Assembly (NCBI GenBank): GCA_002327405.1
Contig: DCVO01000087.1
Coordinates: 5,673 to 12,578, forward strand
Length of the DNA: 6,906 nt
From: Thiobacillus sp. UBA2186
Lineage (GTDB): Bacteria; Pseudomonadota; Gammaproteobacteria; Burkholderiales; Thiobacillaceae
Direction: 5' to 3'
Part shown: in pieces, positions 4,460-6,906 of the stretch
Position numbering within the stretch: position 1 is the stretch's first letter
Layout of the letters: each line of letters opens with the position of its first letter
Notes under the pieces: generated by a model
What the model was told of the DNA's origin: nothing
Seen by the model: only the letters and a program-made list of their open reading frames with translations
The model's database searches: none
Made by a program: the position numbers and the translations under genes

Positions 4460-5953
4460 ATGGACACCCTGCAAAGCTACGACGAGCTGCCTTACGACCG
4501 CTTGCCGTTTCCGGAAAGCGAGCCGGATTTCCTGGCTGCGATCGCCAGTCTGCATGGCTTCGGGGCGGCGGATGCGCGCAATGCGCGGGTGCTGGAACTG
4601 GGCTGCGCGCAGGGCGGCAATCTTATTCCCATGGCGGCGCGCTACCCGGACAGCGAGTTCGTCGGCATCGATCTTTCGCGCGTGCAGGTGGAAGAAGGCC
4701 AGGCCTTCATCGCGCAGGCGGGGCTTGCCAACATTCGCCTGTTGCATGGCGACATCGCCGCGCTGCCGGATGACCTGGGCGAGTTCGATTTCATCATCGC
4801 CCACGGCGTGTATTCCTGGGTGCCGGATGCCGTGCGCGAGGCGCTGCTGTCTGCCTGCCGCAGCCTGCTCAAGCCGCACGGCATCGCCTGCATCAGCTTC
4901 AATGTGGCGGCGGGCTGGCGTACCTACGGCGGCATTCGCCGGCTTCTGCTGCAACATGACCGTCCCGGGCTGTGCCCGATGCAACGCGTGGAACAAGCGC
5001 GCAGCGTGCTGGCCGCCACAGCGTTCGAGGACGAGCGCCTGCAGAAAGAGGCTGACTACCTGAAAAACGCCTCCGCCTCCTATCTGTTCCACGAATACCT
5101 GTCCGATATCAACAAAGCGCATTCATTCGGTCAATTCGTTGCCGATGCGGGGCGTCACGGACTGCGCTACCTGGGTGAGGCGGGACCGCGCCGTGCGCGT
5201 GTGGCGTTGGAAAACGACTGGGGACTGTCGGCCGAAGCGCGCTACGAACGCTGGCTGGAAGCCGAAGCCGGCCTGGACGATGCGCTCGACACGCGTTTCC
5301 GCCGCGCGCTGCTGGTACGCCACGACGCCGGCTTGCCGCAGCCTCAGCAGGCCGGGCTGCTCAAGGGCATGGCTTTCAGCGCCGAACTGGCTTCGGAGGA
5401 CGAACTGGATTTTGCCGAAGCCTGCGAACAGCATTTCACGACCATTGCCGGCGACCATCTGCCGGTCAGCCATCCGCTGCTCAAGGCTTTTCTGGTGGTG
5501 CTCGCCGGTGCCTGCCCGCAGGTGATGGACTACGGGCGCGCCGTCGGCCACGCCCTGGAACTGGCGCGCGAATACGGCTATCGCGGCGAGGCGCACGCGG
5601 AATTCCTGGAAGCGCTGCTGGATTTCGTGCAGATGCAGGGATTGCGCCTGCATACCTTCATTCCCCAGCGCATGTCGGCCTCGGCTGATTCTCCCCGGGC
5701 GTCCTCGCTGGCGCGCGCGCAGGCAGCAATGCCGGCCTGGCCGGTGACCAATGCTTTTCACGTGGCGCTGGACCTCGACGAATGGGGGCGCAGGCTGCTG
5801 GCCTCGATGGACGGAAGCTTATCGGCCGATGCGCTGGGGCGGAAGTTGCGGAAGGAGCCCGGCGAGGCCGGCATCCAGGCCACGCCGCAACAGGCGGCGT
5901 GGCATGTGCAGCGCTATCTGGAGTTTTTCCGGCGGCAGGGACTGATCGGCTAA
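4460..5953 (+). CDS. Class I SAM-dependent methyltransferase with methyltransferase regulatory domain
   Basis: A 497-residue protein. Residues about 40-150 form a Rossmann methyltransferase domain: motif I LELGCAQGGN (45-54) binds SAM, GIDLS (69-73) supplies the acidic ribose ligand D71, LLHGDIA (94-100) is the adenine-side motif, and DFIIAHGVYSWVP (110-122) follows. The spelling HGVYSWVP and the later YLFHEYL (208-214) are typical, as I recall, of proteins carrying the methyltransferase regulatory domain (Pfam MethyTransf_Reg), here about residues 205-290. The rest (about 300-497) is helical and winged-helix-like, as in the rickettsial protein-lysine methyltransferases that modify outer-membrane protein B. 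A protein substrate is therefore plausible, but none is shown. It has no signal peptide. ATG 4460 is preferred over an upstream TTG at 4415 because family-like sequence starts at YDELPYDRLPF. It follows the FHA gene by 59 bases on the same strand and overlaps the end of the convergent DUF4197 gene. Confidence 0.83.
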   Translation: MDTLQSYDELPYDRLPFPESEPDFLAAIASLHGFGAADARNARVLELGCAQGGNLIPMAARYPDSEFVGIDLSRVQVEEGQAFIAQAGLANIRLLHGDIAALPDDLGEFDFIIAHGVYSWVPDAVREALLSACRSLLKPHGIACISFNVAAGWRTYGGIRRLLLQHDRPGLCPMQRVEQARSVLAATAFEDERLQKEADYLKNASASYLFHEYLSDINKAHSFGQFVADAGRHGLRYLGEAGPRRARVALENDWGLSAEARYERWLEAEAGLDDALDTRFRRALLVRHDAGLPQPQQAGLLKGMAFSAELASEDELDFAEACEQHFTTIAGDHLPVSHPLLKAFLVVLAGACPQVMDYGRAVGHALELAREYGYRGEAHAEFLEALLDFVQMQGLRLHTFIPQRMSASADSPRASSLARAQAAMPAWPVTNAFHVALDLDEWGRRLLASMDGSLSADALGRKLRKEPGEAGIQATPQQAAWHVQRYLEFFRRQGLIG

Positions 5954-6696
5954 TTGGCGACCGCGCCGAAAACTTTCTTCAGGAGATCGCTGCCGGCCTG
6001 CAGCGGATTGGCGCGGATGGCGGCTTCCTTCTCGCCGATCAGGATGTAGAGCCGGTCGAGTGCCTCTTGCGTGACGTACTGTTCGACGTTGGCTTGTTTC
6101 TTGTCGACCAGGTTGTATTGCGCGGCCACGCCGGCATAGCGATTGTATTGCTGCGCCAGTCCGATCTTGTCGGTGGTGGTCTTGACGATGGGCAGAAAGC
6201 GCTCGTTCAGCCTGGCTTCGGTTTTCCGCCGGAAGAAGTCGGTGGCCGAGGTCTTGCCGCCGGCGAGGATGCCCTTGGCGTCTTCCAGGGTCATGTCCTT
6301 CACCGCATCGACCAGCAGGATCCTGGCTTCCGGCACGGCGGCTTCGGCGGCGCGGTTCATGGCCAGCACCAGGTCGTCGGCCTGTCTGCCCATGCCCAGC
6401 ACGCGCATGGCGCTCTCGGCCTTTTTCAAGGGTTCGGGCAGGGGAATGCGCAGTTTCTTGTCGCCGAAGAAGCCGTCCTGCTTGCCAAGCTGGGCGACTG
6501 CTGCATCGGCGCCGCGCGTCAGCGCCTCTTTCAATCCGGCGTTGATCTCGGTGCTGGACAGCGCATCGATGCCCGTGGCGGTTTGTTGCTCGCCGGCGGG
6601 TTTGCCGAGCACGCCTTTCAGCAGTTCATTCCAGTCGATGGCGTGCGCGGGCAGCGCCAGGGCAAGGCCGGCGGCCAGCATGGGCCAGAGTTTCAT
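5950..6696 (-). CDS. Secreted DUF4197-domain protein
   Basis: A 248-residue protein with a Sec signal peptide: basic start MK, hydrophobic core to residue 17 and a likely cleavage after AHA (19). The mature part is one mostly helical DUF4197 domain (about 25-245). Recognisable family features are an early SSTEINAGLKEAL segment, LRIPLPEPLKK, MNRAAEAAVPEA, VKDMTLEDAKGIL, the TDFFRRKT helix and a C-terminal LYILIGEKEAAIRANP. Members are periplasmic proteins of unknown function, common in proteobacteria. It has no lipobox. The ATG has a good GGGAGA Shine-Dalgarno (6702-6707) five bases away. It follows the PhoH-like gene by about 24 bases on the same strand, so co-transcription is likely. Its TAG stop (5950-5952) overlaps the end of the convergent methyltransferase gene, and no terminator separates the two. 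Confidence 0.88.
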   Translation of the reverse strand: MKLWPMLAAGLALALPAHAIDWNELLKGVLGKPAGEQQTATGIDALSSTEINAGLKEALTRGADAAVAQLGKQDGFFGDKKLRIPLPEPLKKAESAMRVLGMGRQADDLVLAMNRAAEAAVPEARILLVDAVKDMTLEDAKGILAGGKTSATDFFRRKTEARLNERFLPIVKTTTDKIGLAQQYNRYAGVAAQYNLVDKKQANVEQYVTQEALDRLYILIGEKEAAIRANPLQAGSDLLKKVFGAVAN

Positions 6697-6701
6697 GCCT
6701 G

Positions 6702-6707
6702 TCTCCC
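6702..6707 (-). promoter_or_regulatory. Ribosome binding site of the DUF4197 gene
   Basis: GGGAGA on the - strand lies five bases before the ATG at 6696, a near-consensus Shine-Dalgarno. It is one of only two clear ones in the window and it confirms the start. Confidence 0.6.
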
Positions 6708-6720
6708 GGTGGTTGCGGAT

Positions 6721-6906
6721 TTACAGCACTTCGGCGGCGTAGTCGGCCAGGCGCGAACGTTCGCCGCGCGCCAGCGTCACGTGCCCGCTGTGCGGCCAGC
6801 CCTTGAAGTGGTCCACCACGTAGGTTAGACCGGAACTGCCCTCGGTCAAATACGGCGTGTCGATCTGCGAGATGTTGCCCAGGCACACCACCTTGGTGCC
6901 GGGGCC
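6721..6906 (-). CDS. PhoH-family protein, C-terminal 61 residues (5' end outside window)
   Basis: Reading leftward from the window edge, 61 codons are open to a TAA stop at 6721. They contain GPGTKVVCLGN, QIDTPYLTEGSSGLTYVV, FKGWPHSGHVTL and RGERSRLADYAAEVL. This is the well-conserved C-terminal end of the PhoH ATPase domain, and the ending resembles the longer form with an N-terminal PIN ribonuclease domain (PhoH2/YlaK type), though that part is not visible. Such proteins are cytoplasmic ATPases, RNA helicase/nucleases in the PIN-fused form. No start is visible because the gene begins beyond the window. It is followed at about 24 bases by the DUF4197 gene on the same strand. Confidence 0.88.
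   Translation of the reverse strand, partial: GPGTKVVCLGNISQIDTPYLTEGSSGLTYVVDHFKGWPHSGHVTLARGERSRLADYAAEVL

Noticed and set aside
4265..5122. 285-codon open frame on the - strand within the methyltransferase region
   Set aside because: Antisense to the SAM-binding domain, with no family features of its own.
5782..6828. 348-codon open frame on the + strand across the DUF4197 gene
   Set aside because: It begins inside the methyltransferase gene and is antisense to a secreted protein with a clear signal peptide and ribosome binding site.

Overview
The window is GC-rich and densely coded, with short gaps. It reads as a betaproteobacterial chromosome, most likely Burkholderiales and possibly Oxalobacteraceae such as a Massilia or Herbaspirillum relative. 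That placement rests on remembered family resemblance (RhlE, TssQ-type lipoprotein, DUF4197, PhoH) and on composition, not on a search. No rRNA, tRNA, CRISPR array, insertion sequence or phage gene was seen.

Left edge (1-607): the 3' end of a DEAD-box RNA helicase gene (rhlE-like, + strand) with a long Gln/Gly/Arg-rich tail. It ends at a strong, apparently bidirectional hairpin terminator (553-590).

Centre (608-4400): a Ser/Thr phospho-signalling module in two divergent units. Leftward runs a membrane-anchored Hanks-type kinase with a C-terminal PEGA domain (1329-2792). Overlapping it by four bases is a TssQ-type T6SS-associated TPR lipoprotein (901-1332). Next comes a decayed remnant of a DUF2846 lipoprotein gene (608-859), which abuts the shared terminator. 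Rightward run a PP2C phosphatase (2880-3710) and, six bases later, a protein with one canonical and one degenerate FHA domain (3717-4400). The two units share a promoter region of about 90 bp in which the candidate -10 elements overlap on opposite strands. Kinase (writer), phosphatase (eraser), FHA protein (reader) and periplasm-facing lipoprotein together resemble the threonine-phosphorylation pathway that controls some type VI secretion systems. No T6SS structural gene lies in the window.

Right part (4401-6906): a class I SAM methyltransferase with a methyltransferase regulatory domain (4460-5953, +). Its ATG lies seven bases after a TACAAT box, so it may be leaderless. It converges with, and overlaps by four bases, a secreted DUF4197 protein (5950-6696, -). 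Upstream of that, on the same strand, is the 3' end of a PhoH-family ATPase gene (6721-6906, -), which runs off the window.

The most interesting features are the compact kinase/phosphatase/FHA/TssQ module with its shared control region, the possible FHA-docking threonines in kinase and FHA protein, the eroded second FHA domain, and the broken DUF2846 gene.
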